Below, in pieces: positions 1 through 9,417 of a DNA stretch of 64,000 bases (positions are counted from its first letter, which is position 1; each line of letters opens with the position of its first letter). The stretch spans positions 1,674,001-1,738,000 of the forward strand of contig NZ_CP132387.1 of assembly GCF_030758755.1 (NCBI RefSeq). The letters run 5' to 3'. The position numbers and the translations under genes were made by a program. The DNA comes from Bartonella apihabitans (GTDB lineage: Bacteria > Pseudomonadota > Alphaproteobacteria > Rhizobiales > Rhizobiaceae). The notes beneath the pieces are model-generated. The model saw only the letters and a program-made list of their open reading frames with translations, was not told the DNA's origin and did not search any database.

Positions 1-154
1 CAGGCTTGAGATCTTCTACAAATCCACGGCCCGCCCAAGGGTTTTTAATAACAGCAATCGCTGCATAAAGTGTCAGAGGGATTTTCGCCTCTTTTCCACC
101 TTCGATAAGGGTTTTTTCAATTTGCAAAAGTGTTTTTCGAACCTTGAGAGCCAT
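1..154 (-). CDS. Amino acid synthesis (AA_synth, DUF1185) family protein, partial
   Basis: Only the first 51 codons are inside the window; the gene runs off the left edge. The N-terminus reads MALKVRKTLLQIEKTLIEGG and continues into a segment with AAIAVIKNPWAGRGFVEDL, a pattern I recognise from the AA_synth family, whose biochemical role is poorly defined. The start is supported by a GGAGG ribosome binding site about 9 bases upstream. It is divergent from a GntR-family regulator gene and shares with it an intergenic region holding a perfect palindrome, so control by that regulator is likely (inference). Confidence 0.7.
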   Translation of the reverse strand, partial: MALKVRKTLLQIEKTLIEGGKEAKIPLTLYAAIAVIKNPWAGRGFVEDLKP

Positions 155-180
155 CCCGTTTTCCTCCATTTGATAATAAC

Positions 181-198
181 ATTATGGTATACCATAAT
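181..198. promoter_or_regulatory. 18-bp perfect palindrome, probable GntR operator
   Basis: The sequence ATTATGGTATACCATAAT is identical to its own reverse complement. It lies 27 bp upstream of the AA_synth start and about 75 bp upstream of the GntR start. FCD-type GntR proteins bind short palindromes of this kind, so autoregulation plus control of the divergent gene is the simple reading. Confidence 0.6.
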
Positions 199-274
199 AC
201 ATATTGTCAATCGATATTTTTCAGCTTAAAGAGAAAATATCTGAAAATAAAAATTGGATGCTAAAAGCTCAAAG

Positions 275-964
275 ATGATGACAAGCCACAGCACCATGCG
301 TATTAAACGCCCCAACACGACATTGCGTGAACTTGCGCTTGAAAAAATGCGTCAGGCTATTTTGGAATTGCATTTCAAACCGGGAGAACGTTTGGTCGAA
401 CGCAAATTATGTGACGAACTCGGAGTTAGCCGCACTGTGGTTCGGGAGGTGTTGCGGCATCTGGAAGCTGATGGTCTTGTCCAGACATTGCCGAACAAGG
501 GGCCAATTGTTGCCATTACAACGGCAGACGAAGCACGACAAATCTATGAAATACGTGCGATTTTGGAAGCAACAGCAGCACGCGCCTGCGCACTGGAAAA
601 TAATAAGGCGAACAGCAAAAAGCTACAGCAAATCATGGATCATATCCGTTTAGCCTATAGTGAAAAAAACTATGATCATGTGTTATCAAACACCAATGCG
701 TTTTATGATACGCTGTTTCGAGCCTCACACCGTGAAATAGCACTTGGCATTGTTAATTCTCTGAAAATTCGCATTAATCATTTGCGTTCTCTCACCATCA
801 AGTCGCCGCAACGCGATATCGAGGGACCAAAACAAATGCAGAAGATTGTCGATGCCATTTCTGCAGGCAATGGAGAGGAAGCTTATGAGGCAACATTAGC
901 CCATATCAAACGTGCTTCCGAAATTGCCAAAACAATTCTTGATAAAGATGAAACAGTCTCCTGA
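275..964 (+). CDS. GntR-family transcriptional regulator, FCD subfamily
   Basis: The N-terminal third is a winged helix-turn-helix of the GntR type: LRELALEKMRQAIL, then RLVERKLCDELGVSRTVVRE and a wing ending LVQTLPNKGP. The rest is a helical FCD ligand domain with YEIRAILEATAARACA and a late ALAHIKRA-like segment typical of metal- and carboxylate-binding FCD folds. Length (about 230 residues) is normal for the subfamily. The start is uncertain: the frame is open from a TTG at 254, and ATG codons occur at 275, 278 and 296, none with a strong ribosome binding site. The divergent AA_synth gene is the likely target. Confidence 0.85.
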   Translation: MMTSHSTMRIKRPNTTLRELALEKMRQAILELHFKPGERLVERKLCDELGVSRTVVREVLRHLEADGLVQTLPNKGPIVAITTADEARQIYEIRAILEATAARACALENNKANSKKLQQIMDHIRLAYSEKNYDHVLSNTNAFYDTLFRASHREIALGIVNSLKIRINHLRSLTIKSPQRDIEGPKQMQKIVDAISAGNGEEAYEATLAHIKRASEIAKTILDKDETVS

Positions 965-1732
965 AAAATCAGGTTCTTATAATTGACTCTCATAAGCTTG
1001 AAAGCGAATTCCCACACTTTCGGGTAATCATAAAACAATATCCTGAAACGATATCCTGCTCGATGTTGCTTAACCTTATCCCCCCTCCTTCAACAGGTGG
1101 TCGCCTATAATTTGGTTTTAAAGGGCATAAAGCCGCATTCTAAAGTTCTCCAGATTGTGATGTGCTATAGGAAACGTACGCCGGATGGAAAAGCCAATAC
1201 ACTCCGTTTATGAAGCTCGTGACTAATGCGCTTACCCGGACAAATTCCATTTCCTCTTGAGAAGTGAAAGTTGCGTCAATACTTTTGATATTTTTACGTC
1301 TTTCAATGTTTTTCAGATCAAGTCTGGCTGTCCGCGTTGCTTGAAGTAAACGCAAATTTTTTGGCTGATCTACCAAGTATATCCGAATGTATTTTTCTGT
1401 TAAACAGTACCGGACGTAAAAATAAACTATTGTATGCTAAAAATGAATAACGCTTGCGAAACAAACATCAACAAATGAAAACAAAATGATTTCGGAGAAA
1501 TATTATCGTCTTGATACCAATCCACGAGGATTTTTAAGTCTTCATGGAAACAAATACTTTTATAGAATTTGCGATTAACCACTGGTCATTTCTGTTTCAA
1601 GATAGATCTCCATCCCTATCCTGATTAAGCGTTTAAAGCTTTAGAAAAGAAATGACCAGTGCCTCGACTATACCCCGTAAACTAACTTACGAGTTCCTTC
1701 ACTCAACTATTCGCCATTGTTCTTAATAGAGG
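965..1732. other. Intergenic region without a recognisable gene
   Basis: I find no convincing coding sequence in these 768 bases. A short reverse-strand frame at 1140-1376 starts with TTG, lacks a ribosome binding site and resembles nothing I know. The region is AT-rich and contains the 14-bp inverted repeat listed separately, so it may be a relic of a lost gene or element. Confidence 0.5.
1580..1661. repeat. Perfect 14-bp inverted repeat around a 54-bp centre
   Basis: CACTGGTCATTTCT at 1580-1593 is exactly complementary to AGAAATGACCAGTG at 1648-1661. There is no target-site duplication outside the arms and no open frame inside. It could be a small non-autonomous element or a long hairpin. 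Confidence 0.6.
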
Positions 1733-2164
1733 TCATTGACGCATAGAAATGGCAAGTCTGTTCATTCCATTCATCAGCGATATTGCAAATGTAAGGTCTG
1801 ATATTTCCTTGTCACTAAAGACCTTTTTTAATGCCTCGTACGACTCGTCATCGGCGTGGCTTGTCGATATGTTTGTTAACTGCTCTGCCCAGTTCAGTGC
1901 TGCTCGTTCTTTTTCAGAATATTGGTCACTCACACGCCAACCGGCCACTTCGGATATGCGGCGCTGTGTTTCGCCATCTTTTAGCAAGGAATTTGTATGG
2001 AGATTGAGGCAATATGCACATCCATTAATTTGAGAAACTCTGAGATAGACCAATTCAATCAATTTTTGTTCTACAACGCTTTTCTCAAGGGCGACTTTCA
2101 CGGCTCTAAAACCACTCATCAGCTCTGGTGACAAGTCAAAATATTTCAATCTGAGATTTTTCAT
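1733..2164 (-). CDS. Carboxymuconolactone decarboxylase / AhpD-like peroxidase family protein
   Basis: A 143-residue protein with the AhpD-type redox motif C-x-x-C-x-x-x-H (C49, C52, H56 within INGCAYCLNLH) preceded by a helix with ELVYLRVSQ. Proteins of this family use the cysteine pair for alkylhydroperoxide or related thiol-dependent reduction in the cytoplasm. It is the second gene of a two-gene unit: its start overlaps the end of the upstream DoxX-like gene by 4 bases, so they are co-translated. DoxX plus AhpD-like pairs are common in redox-stress operons; the actual substrate cannot be read from sequence. Confidence 0.85.
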   Translation of the reverse strand: MKNLRLKYFDLSPELMSGFRAVKVALEKSVVEQKLIELVYLRVSQINGCAYCLNLHTNSLLKDGETQRRISEVAGWRVSDQYSEKERAALNWAEQLTNISTSHADDESYEALKKVFSDKEISDLTFAISLMNGMNRLAISMRQ

Positions 2165-2604
2165 ATTCTCTTCTCCTTATTCTCATTATTGTCTGCAAAA
2201 TATATTAATAACGAAAGTGCAAAACAAACTATAACATTGAAATTAATCATCATTTTTATACTTTGGAAAAGTGACATATTTATAATAAATAATATTAATA
2301 TAAATATATTTGCAATGTTAATGAATTTGTTCTTTGCGTTAATAATATATGATAAAGCTATGACTGCCTCTAAAACTGTGACCACCCAGCCAATAACAGG
2401 AATCATGTTTTCCGGAGCCCAGGGACACAGTATTGAGACATGTTTAAAAAATTGGGTCATCGAGCCCCATGAAACACCTGTTTCACCGAAATGACCCCAA
2501 AAACCGAAACGGTCAAATACAGCCGAAAGATAGCTGATTGCTAAACTTACTTTAGCAAAATATATGCCCCGCCTTTGCGTAGACGATTTGCCAAAGTCAA
2601 ACAT
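2161..2604 (-). CDS. DoxX-family integral membrane protein
   Basis: A 147-residue protein with about four hydrophobic segments: an N-terminal helix with YFAKVSLAISYLSAVFDRFG, a WVVTVLEAVIALSYII segment, IFILILFIINMSLF and a final VIVCFALSLLIYFA. The layout, with a DRFGFWG loop after helix 1, fits DoxX-like proteins that sit with oxidoreductases in the inner membrane. The 3' end overlaps the AhpD-like gene by 4 bases. Transcription starts in the 190-bp gap shared with the divergent MFS gene. Confidence 0.75.
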   Translation of the reverse strand: MFDFGKSSTQRRGIYFAKVSLAISYLSAVFDRFGFWGHFGETGVSWGSMTQFFKHVSILCPWAPENMIPVIGWVVTVLEAVIALSYIINAKNKFINIANIFILILFIINMSLFQSIKMMINFNVIVCFALSLLIYFADNNENKEKRI

Positions 2605-2793
2605 GCTTCACCATTCTAAAATTCCGGGAATGAAACAATGTCGCAAACCCTTTGACAACGATAGGGACATATCGGGACAATTTGATAGTGACATATGTAT
2701 TTCGGTTTCGAACACAAAAAATGCATTGTAGGGATATGTCATCAAAACAAACGTAAAAATCTGTTTCTTGTCTTTTTGACCTCGAGCGCTGTC

Positions 2794-3963
2794 ATGGAAA
2801 TTATGAATCCACATGCCTACAGATTTTATTCAGTGCTCATTCTTCTCTATTTTTCCGATATGGTGCTGTTGCTCAGCAATATCTGGAATTCTCTTCGGGT
2901 TACAAATTCACCATTATTCTTAGGCTGCATACTCTCGATAGGGGTGATATTTCCATTAATCTTGAAAAAATTGGTACGTGGTCACGAGCAGAAATCGATA
3001 AGTTTAGCAGGCCTTTATCTTCGACGAATAATTGTATTCGCGGTGATATTAGTGAGTAGCCTATTTGCTATTGCCGACACATGGATTGGCTTTATTATCA
3101 CATCGCTTTGCATTGGTTATCTTTCACTACTCACACTGACAGTATTGGAAGCGGCAAACACAAAGCTTGTTCTTCAGGGCCACATCAGCTCGCAAATGGC
3201 ATCGAGAACGATGCAGACAATCGTTCAGCTTGGTTCCTTTTTCGGAGCGATGGCGAGTGGATATCTGCTATTGTTTCTCAATTATAATAAGCTGATCGCG
3301 CTGATATGCATTTTCGACATCATCGTCAGCGCAACAGCCCGATTTATTTTTTCCGAAAAATCCGAAACAACAATCGGGGAAGCAAATCGACCAGCTCATT
3401 TCTCAGGAAAGCCTCTCGCCAGAAGTCTGATTTATCTTTGTATCGTTATTGCCTTGGTGGGGCTTCATATCAGCGCATTCAACGTCCTTACGCCGATCAT
3501 TTTTCAAAAAGTAAAAAATTTGAACAGCGAATATTTCGGTTTATGCAGTGCCATAGCAGGATTAGGCGCTTTCTCGGCAGCCTTTGTAAACATCGGCTGG
3601 TTCCGGTTTTTAATACCGGCAATCGTTCTCCTTCTCGCGGATTTGATTTTTACCCTCTCCTGGCATCCCTATATGGCGATCGTCGCATGTTTATTTATCG
3701 GGTTTTCAATAAATACGATACGCATTCACGCACGTAAAACTATCATCGATAAGACCAGCAATGATAACGAGGCCGATCAGGTCAGTAGCCTCAGTGCTCT
3801 GATGTATACTTTAGCGCAGTCCATCGGGCCGATGGTTTTTGGCATCCTGACCGGTAGTGCGGTTCTGGGCGCTTATTCGGCGATATATCTTTTTCCTGCT
3901 GTCGCTTTGATCATGTTTCTTTGGATAGCCTTAGTTAGAAGTTCATCGGGAGCAACGGGATGA
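2794..3963 (+). CDS. MFS transporter, probable small-molecule exporter
   Basis: A polytopic protein of about 390 residues with some 12 hydrophobic stretches, beginning RFYSVLILLYFSDMVLLLSN and including a central polar loop before the second half (SLIYLCIVIALVGLHISAF). The fold is that of the major facilitator superfamily; no substrate motif is recognisable. The frame is open from an ATG at 2695, but those 33 extra residues precede the expected first helix, so I prefer the ATG at 2794. The stop overlaps the ATP-grasp start by 4 bases, which points to export of that enzyme's product (inference). Confidence 0.75.
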   Translation: MEIMNPHAYRFYSVLILLYFSDMVLLLSNIWNSLRVTNSPLFLGCILSIGVIFPLILKKLVRGHEQKSISLAGLYLRRIIVFAVILVSSLFAIADTWIGFIITSLCIGYLSLLTLTVLEAANTKLVLQGHISSQMASRTMQTIVQLGSFFGAMASGYLLLFLNYNKLIALICIFDIIVSATARFIFSEKSETTIGEANRPAHFSGKPLARSLIYLCIVIALVGLHISAFNVLTPIIFQKVKNLNSEYFGLCSAIAGLGAFSAAFVNIGWFRFLIPAIVLLLADLIFTLSWHPYMAIVACLFIGFSINTIRIHARKTIIDKTSNDNEADQVSSLSALMYTLAQSIGPMVFGILTGSAVLGAYSAIYLFPAVALIMFLWIALVRSSSGATG

Positions 3964-5171
3964 ATAAGAATTGCGTGATTATTGTTGATCCAATGTCAAC
4001 CGGTGCGCTCTATGCCCCTTTAATATCGAAACTTGGATATTTGTGTTATTGCGTACAGTCTGACCCAAATCTTCCCCCAAAATTTGCGAATAGTTTTACC
4101 GGCGAAGGTTTTTTCGACAAAAATTTATATTCGTCTGATGAAATTAAAGATAAGCTCGGTTCCGAAGATGTTTTTGCGGTCATTTGCGGTGCTGAAACGG
4201 GTGTCTACTGCACAGAAGAACTTGCCGATTATTTCGGCGTTCCAGGCAATGATGTCCATCATACAAATTGGCGGCGTAGCAAAATTGACATGCAAAAGCG
4301 GCTCGAAATTAACGGATTAAAACATATCAAGACAATCGAGATCACTCGGGAAATGAAGGATTTCCCTATATTTTCGTCTCCAGTCGGATATGTATTAAAA
4401 CCGAATGAATCCTGTTTAACCGATGATGTTTTGTTCTTTCAAAAGCGTGATGACTTGAAGCAGCACATCAAAGAAATTGATTGGGATAGAACAAACGCCG
4501 TTGGCCAGAAAAACACGTCATTTCTCCTGCAAGAAAGACTGATGGGCGATGAATATGTCGTTGATCTCGTTTCCTTTAAAGGGGTGACAAAAGTTTGTAG
4601 TTTATGCCGCTACAGAAAAGGAACGCATAATAACAGTCATTTTGTTTATGAAGCGCTGGAGGTTCTGGACCTGACAACCAAGGACTATGCGCCGTTATTG
4701 TCCTATGCTGTTGATTGCATCAAAGCTGTTGCTATCGAATATGGGCCGGCTCATTTGGAACTCATATGGACAAAGACCGGTCCGGTGATGGTTGAAGTCG
4801 GAGCGAGATTACACGGCGGTATTGCCCCATTTTTGTTCAACGAGTGTTATAGTAACGGATTGCTCGAGACGGCCGTTTCTGTATGTTCGGATCACTTCAA
4901 TTCAAAACCCGCAATTCTTGGAACAAATGGGCGTATCATCTTTTTGATCAATGAAAAACCGGATAGACGTGTCAGCGATACGTCGCGTTTGATCAGCGAT
5001 TTCCAATCTATTCAGGGTGTTTCCACCGTAAAACTTTTTTTCGGTGACAACACTCCAATCCCTCTGACCACCGACTTGGCCAACTGCCCCGGTATTATTA
5101 CAGCCGTTGCAAAAAATGCGGCGACTTTGGATGCGATCGAGAATAAAATAAGAGCGCTCTTTGCTGCATGA
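3960..5171 (+). CDS. ATP-grasp domain protein, L-amino acid ligase-like
   Basis: A 403-residue protein with the ATP-grasp layout: an N-terminal Rossmann-like part (VIIVDPMSTGALYAP), a central nucleotide-binding region with GYVLKPNES and FLLQERLMGDEYVVDLVS, and the metal-binding end GPAHLELIWTKTGPVMVEVG followed by ARLHGG. This order matches ATP-dependent carboxylate-amine ligases such as L-amino acid ligases that make dipeptides (BacD/RizA type). It overlaps the MFS gene by 4 bases and precedes a MocR regulator, so the three probably form a small biosynthesis, export and control unit. Substrates are unknown. Confidence 0.75.
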   Translation: MNKNCVIIVDPMSTGALYAPLISKLGYLCYCVQSDPNLPPKFANSFTGEGFFDKNLYSSDEIKDKLGSEDVFAVICGAETGVYCTEELADYFGVPGNDVHHTNWRRSKIDMQKRLEINGLKHIKTIEITREMKDFPIFSSPVGYVLKPNESCLTDDVLFFQKRDDLKQHIKEIDWDRTNAVGQKNTSFLLQERLMGDEYVVDLVSFKGVTKVCSLCRYRKGTHNNSHFVYEALEVLDLTTKDYAPLLSYAVDCIKAVAIEYGPAHLELIWTKTGPVMVEVGARLHGGIAPFLFNECYSNGLLETAVSVCSDHFNSKPAILGTNGRIIFLINEKPDRRVSDTSRLISDFQSIQGVSTVKLFFGDNTPIPLTTDLANCPGIITAVAKNAATLDAIENKIRALFAA

Positions 5172-5663
5172 GGGGCTTCTCCGCACCAAGAACGGATAGT
5201 TTGAATAAGAAAGTTTGCTTTGACATGCGGTAGACCGTGATCTTGATGGCGTTTAAGGCTGCAACGAATAATTCCGATACCGTAATGAATCATAAAGAAT
5301 GCCCGTCGCCCTGCCGTTTTCGGCTGCACTTTTTGACAGTACTTTTTGGGCGGCACTTTTTCTGGGTCTAACGGTTATCAATCCGACATTCCCTGCCAGT
5401 CATCGAAATCATGTCACCGGCTTCTTGAAGAATGCCTGATACTCCAACTGATGCCGATAAACGGGATTGTGATGAGCCGTAGGGAACCCTGTCATGATTA
5501 TCTTTTGTTCAAGGCACTAGAGGAAAAGGCAGGCCGGAAACTCACTCTTACGACTGTCCCAAGTTTTGAGCTACTTCTCACAGGTTTGACCCATTCAATG
5601 CTAACCACTATTATTTTTATCATCAATTATTATGAATGATGATTTCTGACGGTTAGGAAACGA
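5172..5663. other. Intergenic region with no recognisable gene
   Basis: These 492 bases hold short open frames on both strands (for example 5346-5639 forward, 5012-5356 reverse), but none has a family resemblance or a good ribosome binding site. The last 100 bases are AT-rich and probably hold the promoter of the MocR-type gene. Confidence 0.5.
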
Positions 5664-7127
5664 ATGTCGAACGAGCTTATAAACATAGACGCGATGGACA
5701 CAAACTATTCGCCAAAATCGTCCCGCACAGGAATTGGTGATAGCCTCTACCAACAGATCATTAATTTAATTGATAACGGTACTTTTCAGATAGGACAGCG
5801 CGTTCCCTCGATCAGGGCGCTTTCGCGTGAACTGGGGGTTGGAAAAAACACCGTCGAAAGCGTATATAGTCGTCTTATTGGAGATGGTTATCTCGTCTCC
5901 AAAAGGCCTGCCGGCACATATGTTGCAAGCCATTCCATCCCCCGTGACAGCGTACACACGAAGGCTGCTTCCAATTCTAATAAACATAAGTCCGTTTATG
6001 CCGAAGGAACGGCCTTCAAAAAGCTCCAGATCGGTTTACCGGCCATTGATTTATTTCCCGCAAAATATTGGAGTGGTCTTTTAAAGCGAAAGATTGCTGA
6101 AACCCATAATGCGTTGTTTTATCCTCATTCAACGGGGCTTAAAAAATTAAAAGAAAGCATTACCCGTTACGTCGGGCTGTCACGTGGAATCGTTTGCGAA
6201 CCCGATCAGATCTTTATCAGTAGCGGCTTTCGCGGCGCCTTGAATCTCCTTATGAAAGCTCTGGGTGAACCCGAAGACACAGTATTTTTAGAAGACCCGT
6301 GTTTTCCGCCCGCTTTGGATATTGTTAAAAGTTCGGGTGCACATATTGTCGCAATTCCTGTCGATCATAACGGAATGCAAATTTCAGATGCTTTAAAAAA
6401 CCATCCCGACGTTAAATTTATTATCGTCACAGCCAATCACCAAAGCCCTCTCGGCTACGTTCTGGGAGATAATAATCGAAATACATTATTAGATTGGTCT
6501 GAGAAAAATGGTACATTTATAATAGAAGATGATTACGACAGTGAATTCCGATATGATAATAAACCGCTACCGGCTCTCGCTAGTCTCAATAATCATAGAA
6601 ATGCCAATATGATCTATATTGGTAGTTTCAGTAAGTTAATTAATCCTGACCTAAGGTTGGGTTATTTTATTGTTCCAAAGTATATGGTTCCGAAAATAAC
6701 CGATTTTTATCAGAGATGGATAGACGGATTTCCAATATTAACCCAATCTGTTTTATCCGAATTTATGGATTCTGGTAATTTTGCCAAACATTTAAACAAA
6801 ATGAGGCTTAATTATAAAAAAAGGCAAATATTTTTACAAAATGCATTGAATAGATATGTTTCAGACATATTCCATGTAAAAAATTTCAATCACGGACTTA
6901 ACACTTTATTACTATGCAAAAATCGTGTTGAGTGTGACGATCTGGAATTAATGAAAATTGCACAAAAAGAAAATTTTGGAATTGGTTGCATTTCAAACCG
7001 TCAAATAGAAAGAAGAGATTTGAGCGGATTAATATTATCCTTTTCTAATTTAAAAACCCAGGAAGAGGCCTATAAAATAATCTCGGATTTTAATCAGGTC
7101 ATCAGACCATATGTTTCTTCCAAATAA
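5664..7127 (+). CDS. MocR/GabR-type regulator (GntR wHTH fused to class I aminotransferase domain)
   Basis: Residues about 20-90 form a GntR winged helix (LYQQIINLIDNGTFQIGQRV, then LSRELGVGKNTVESVYSRL). After a linker the remaining 380 residues follow a fold-type I aminotransferase: ISSGFRGALNLLMKAL, FIIEDDYDSEFRYD and the PLP-lysine motif GSFSKLINPDLRLGY. MocR proteins sense amino acids or amines through the PLP aldimine. The start is supported by TAGGAAA upstream. The last third has a noticeably lower GC content than the first. Same-strand position after the MFS/ATP-grasp pair suggests it controls them. Confidence 0.9.
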   Translation: MSNELINIDAMDTNYSPKSSRTGIGDSLYQQIINLIDNGTFQIGQRVPSIRALSRELGVGKNTVESVYSRLIGDGYLVSKRPAGTYVASHSIPRDSVHTKAASNSNKHKSVYAEGTAFKKLQIGLPAIDLFPAKYWSGLLKRKIAETHNALFYPHSTGLKKLKESITRYVGLSRGIVCEPDQIFISSGFRGALNLLMKALGEPEDTVFLEDPCFPPALDIVKSSGAHIVAIPVDHNGMQISDALKNHPDVKFIIVTANHQSPLGYVLGDNNRNTLLDWSEKNGTFIIEDDYDSEFRYDNKPLPALASLNNHRNANMIYIGSFSKLINPDLRLGYFIVPKYMVPKITDFYQRWIDGFPILTQSVLSEFMDSGNFAKHLNKMRLNYKKRQIFLQNALNRYVSDIFHVKNFNHGLNTLLLCKNRVECDDLELMKIAQKENFGIGCISNRQIERRDLSGLILSFSNLKTQEEAYKIISDFNQVIRPYVSSK

Positions 7128-7333
7128 ATATTTTTATAATTCAATATATTTTACATTTTTGATTTATTTAAAAAAGTTATTCTGCGTGACGTTTTGTCAA
7201 ATTGCCGCTGCAATTAAACAGAATTTCGAGACTTTCATCTGTCGAAGTGGCTTTTTTTCGAGAATCTTGTGACCTCATGAGAAGCTTTTCAGCCTCTAAA
7301 GCGTGGCTTGTTAAAAATTCTGTTTCTCCCCGA

Positions 7334-7509
7334 TCATTCATGATTTTCATTCATCGTTCAAATGAACAATTATGCCTTTTTCGTTTTTGAAAGCTCGATT
7401 ATACTTGGCCGTAACAAAAACAGGAAAGGCGCTAGAATGGACATAACACGTCGACAATTTGCTATCGCCTGTGGTGCAGCTTTCATGCTTGGTCCGACAA
7501 TTTCGGCAA
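7334..7509 (+). repeat. 176-bp direct repeat, left copy
   Basis: This segment is nearly identical to 9242-9417. It contains the upstream region, ribosome binding site, start codon and Tat-signal codons of the aldo-keto reductase gene. About a dozen differences separate the copies, so the duplication is not brand new. Confidence 0.85.
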
Positions 7510-7616
7510 CATCGTTCGCTCCAACGCAAAACCGACTCCACCTCTCTGAGGCAACTAACTGTCGATTGATATATTTACAAAACCGGAACGAAAACTTAAA
7601 CCTTCTGGTATCGTGA
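7437..7616 (+). pseudogene. Truncated duplicate of the aldo-keto reductase 5' end
   Basis: The first 24 codons (MDITRRQFAIACGAAF...) match the intact reductase gene at 9345, including the AGGAAAGG ribosome binding site. After codon 24 the similarity stops and the frame runs through unrelated sequence to a stop at 7616. It is the broken end of the 176-bp duplication and is unlikely to encode a working protein, although a short Tat-signal peptide could still be made. Confidence 0.7.
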
Positions 7617-7797
7617 GATAGAAAAAGAGTATCTTACTTCTCCGACATTATTGTCTCAGCCCTTGAACTTGATAAGCCCCAAAAGAACTTATAGTAGACA
7701 AATATGCTTCCCCGTGTTGATAATAGGCGTCATTACCTTCTAAGGTAGTTCCGAGTAAGAACAGACACGGAATCCGGAGGCAAAGGCAGACAGAATA

Positions 7798-8677
7798 TGA
7801 GTTCATGGACGTTAAACGATCTGCGTCGTCTTGATCGGCAGTATGCAAAAAAAGGTATTCCTTTCCATCAGCGACCATTAATGGCTGCGGAGGAAATCCT
7901 CGGCCCCGCTTTGTCATAGGCTTTGGCGAAAATCCTGAAGTCGAACGGATCATAGACGCTTACGCCAACATGATACCCGAAGTCAACACCAACTGGCCCG
8001 GTGCAGGCATTGGTTTTATCGCCTCCGTTGATCAGGTCCGCAAGCTGACCTTGCCGATTGTTTTCGGCGAGGTGTCATTACAACTTTGGGAAGTAGCGAG
8101 GTTTACCAGTCGTAAGGAATGGTGGAATTGGTGCAGACAGGATCGAGCTATTGCGGGGGACGTCGCTTTCTCAGTTGCCGATATTCATGATTTCACCTAT
8201 GGTCTGAACGAGATACGACACGAAATACCGGAGGCGACAAATTTATGGCATATGGCGCAATCTAATATTGAGGACGTCGCCAATACGCTACCGAACTTGT
8301 TCAACTACGACGCAATTATTCAACCAATTTGCATGATTGCTGAACTGTCAATGAAAGCATTTCTCGTCTACAACGGTGCCGACCCGGATTCTTTTCGGGG
8401 AAGAGGCGGCCATAATCTGTCGTCACTTGCCCGCCAAATGGCAGAGAAACTCCCACACCGCGACGATCTGAGGGTTCAAGCCATTATTGACGCACTACCG
8501 CCTTATGTCGAAAGCCGATACAAGCCCGCCGGATTGATGCGGATTCAGGTAGTAGAACTAGCTGTCGGCGTACAATTCATAGCTGCCTCAAGCCTGCGGC
8601 GCCTGACAACATCTGATCTCGCACTCAAAATGGAAAGTGACCCCTGGCCCGGCCGGAGACAGCCATTCACTCTTTAA
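7798..8677 (+). pseudogene. HEPN-like domain hypothetical protein, frameshifted
   Basis: An ATG at 7798 with GGAGG upstream opens MSSWTLNDLRRLDRQYAKKG and stays in frame up to a CCCC run at 7904-7907. One extra C there would join it to the long downstream frame (RFVIGFGENPEVERIIDAYA), which ends at 8677. The C-terminal half has an HEPN-like pattern: ICMIAELSMKAFLVYNG, a GHNLSSLARQMAEKL helix, then further helices. HEPN proteins are often RNases or toxin partners, but the usual R-x4-6-H motif is not evident. An internal ATG at 7970 gives the 235-residue remainder. The gene is enclosed by the two copies of the 176-bp repeat, which suggests insertion between them. Confidence 0.6.
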
Positions 8678-9241
8678 TGAATTTAAGGACTCGTAATGCA
8701 TTACGATATACTTATCAGCCTGTTGATCTAACGAAATGCACCCACTGTTCATTGCTCCTAATATTGAAAGGCCAATGAGGGACTAAACGGTCGGCTGTTC
8801 CCCGACGACCTGTGCGGTGTGAATGCTGCTGCCATGGATCAATCATTCTGCTTATGATTAAAAATCGTCGCGCCACCCCCTTTGTCATTGGCTTGGCTTA
8901 AACAGTGTTTTGTTTTTGCGATTCTTGAACCTGAAAATAATTCCGCGTGTCAATGAGTTCGTCGAGTTTTTCAGTCCCCATAAAGAGGTTGACAGACACC
9001 AGCCGCATAATGATCACCGCAAGCAAGAATGTAAATAAACGCTGGTCCGTTATGCGTTTTTCTCACGATTTTTATGCCGCTAATATGTCGCCTGTTATCC
9101 CGACAACGTTGGTGCCCTATAAATTGCCTGCCGTCATGGGTAAAAAGGTAAGCATTGGCAAACAGTGTTTTATCAACACTATTGTCGGAAGCGAGGTAAT
9201 CACATTCAACTTCCAATCGTTAATAAATCCAACGGGCAAGT
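8678..9241. other. Intergenic region, no gene seen
   Basis: About 560 bases between the HEPN-like gene and the right repeat copy. Overlapping short frames on both strands (8947-9273 and 8971-9216) have no recognisable family and no ribosome binding site. Possibly remnant DNA brought in with the HEPN-like gene. Confidence 0.45.
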
Positions 9242-9417
9242 TCATTCATGATTTTCATTCATCATTCAAATGAACAATAATACCCTTTTCGTTTTTGAAA
9301 GCTCGATTATACTTAGCCGTAACAAAAACAGGAAAGGCGCTAGAATGGACATAACACGTCGACAATTTGCTATCGCCTGTGGTGCAGCTTTAATGGTTAG
9401 CCCGACAATTTCGGCAA
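9242..9417 (+). repeat. 176-bp direct repeat, right copy
   Basis: This is the intact partner of 7334-7509; it leads straight into the full-length aldo-keto reductase gene, so it is probably the original copy. Confidence 0.85.

Noticed and set aside
1140..1376. 78-residue reverse frame
   Set aside because: TTG start without ribosome binding site and no recognisable domain; treated as intergenic.
5012..5639. Overlapping frames 5012-5356 (reverse) and 5346-5639 (forward) as transposase remnants
   Set aside because: No transposase motif, inverted terminal repeat or target duplication could be seen.
8947..9273. Forward frame 8947-9273 and reverse frame 8971-9216
   Set aside because: Mutually overlapping, no family resemblance, and the forward one runs into the duplicated upstream region of the reductase gene.
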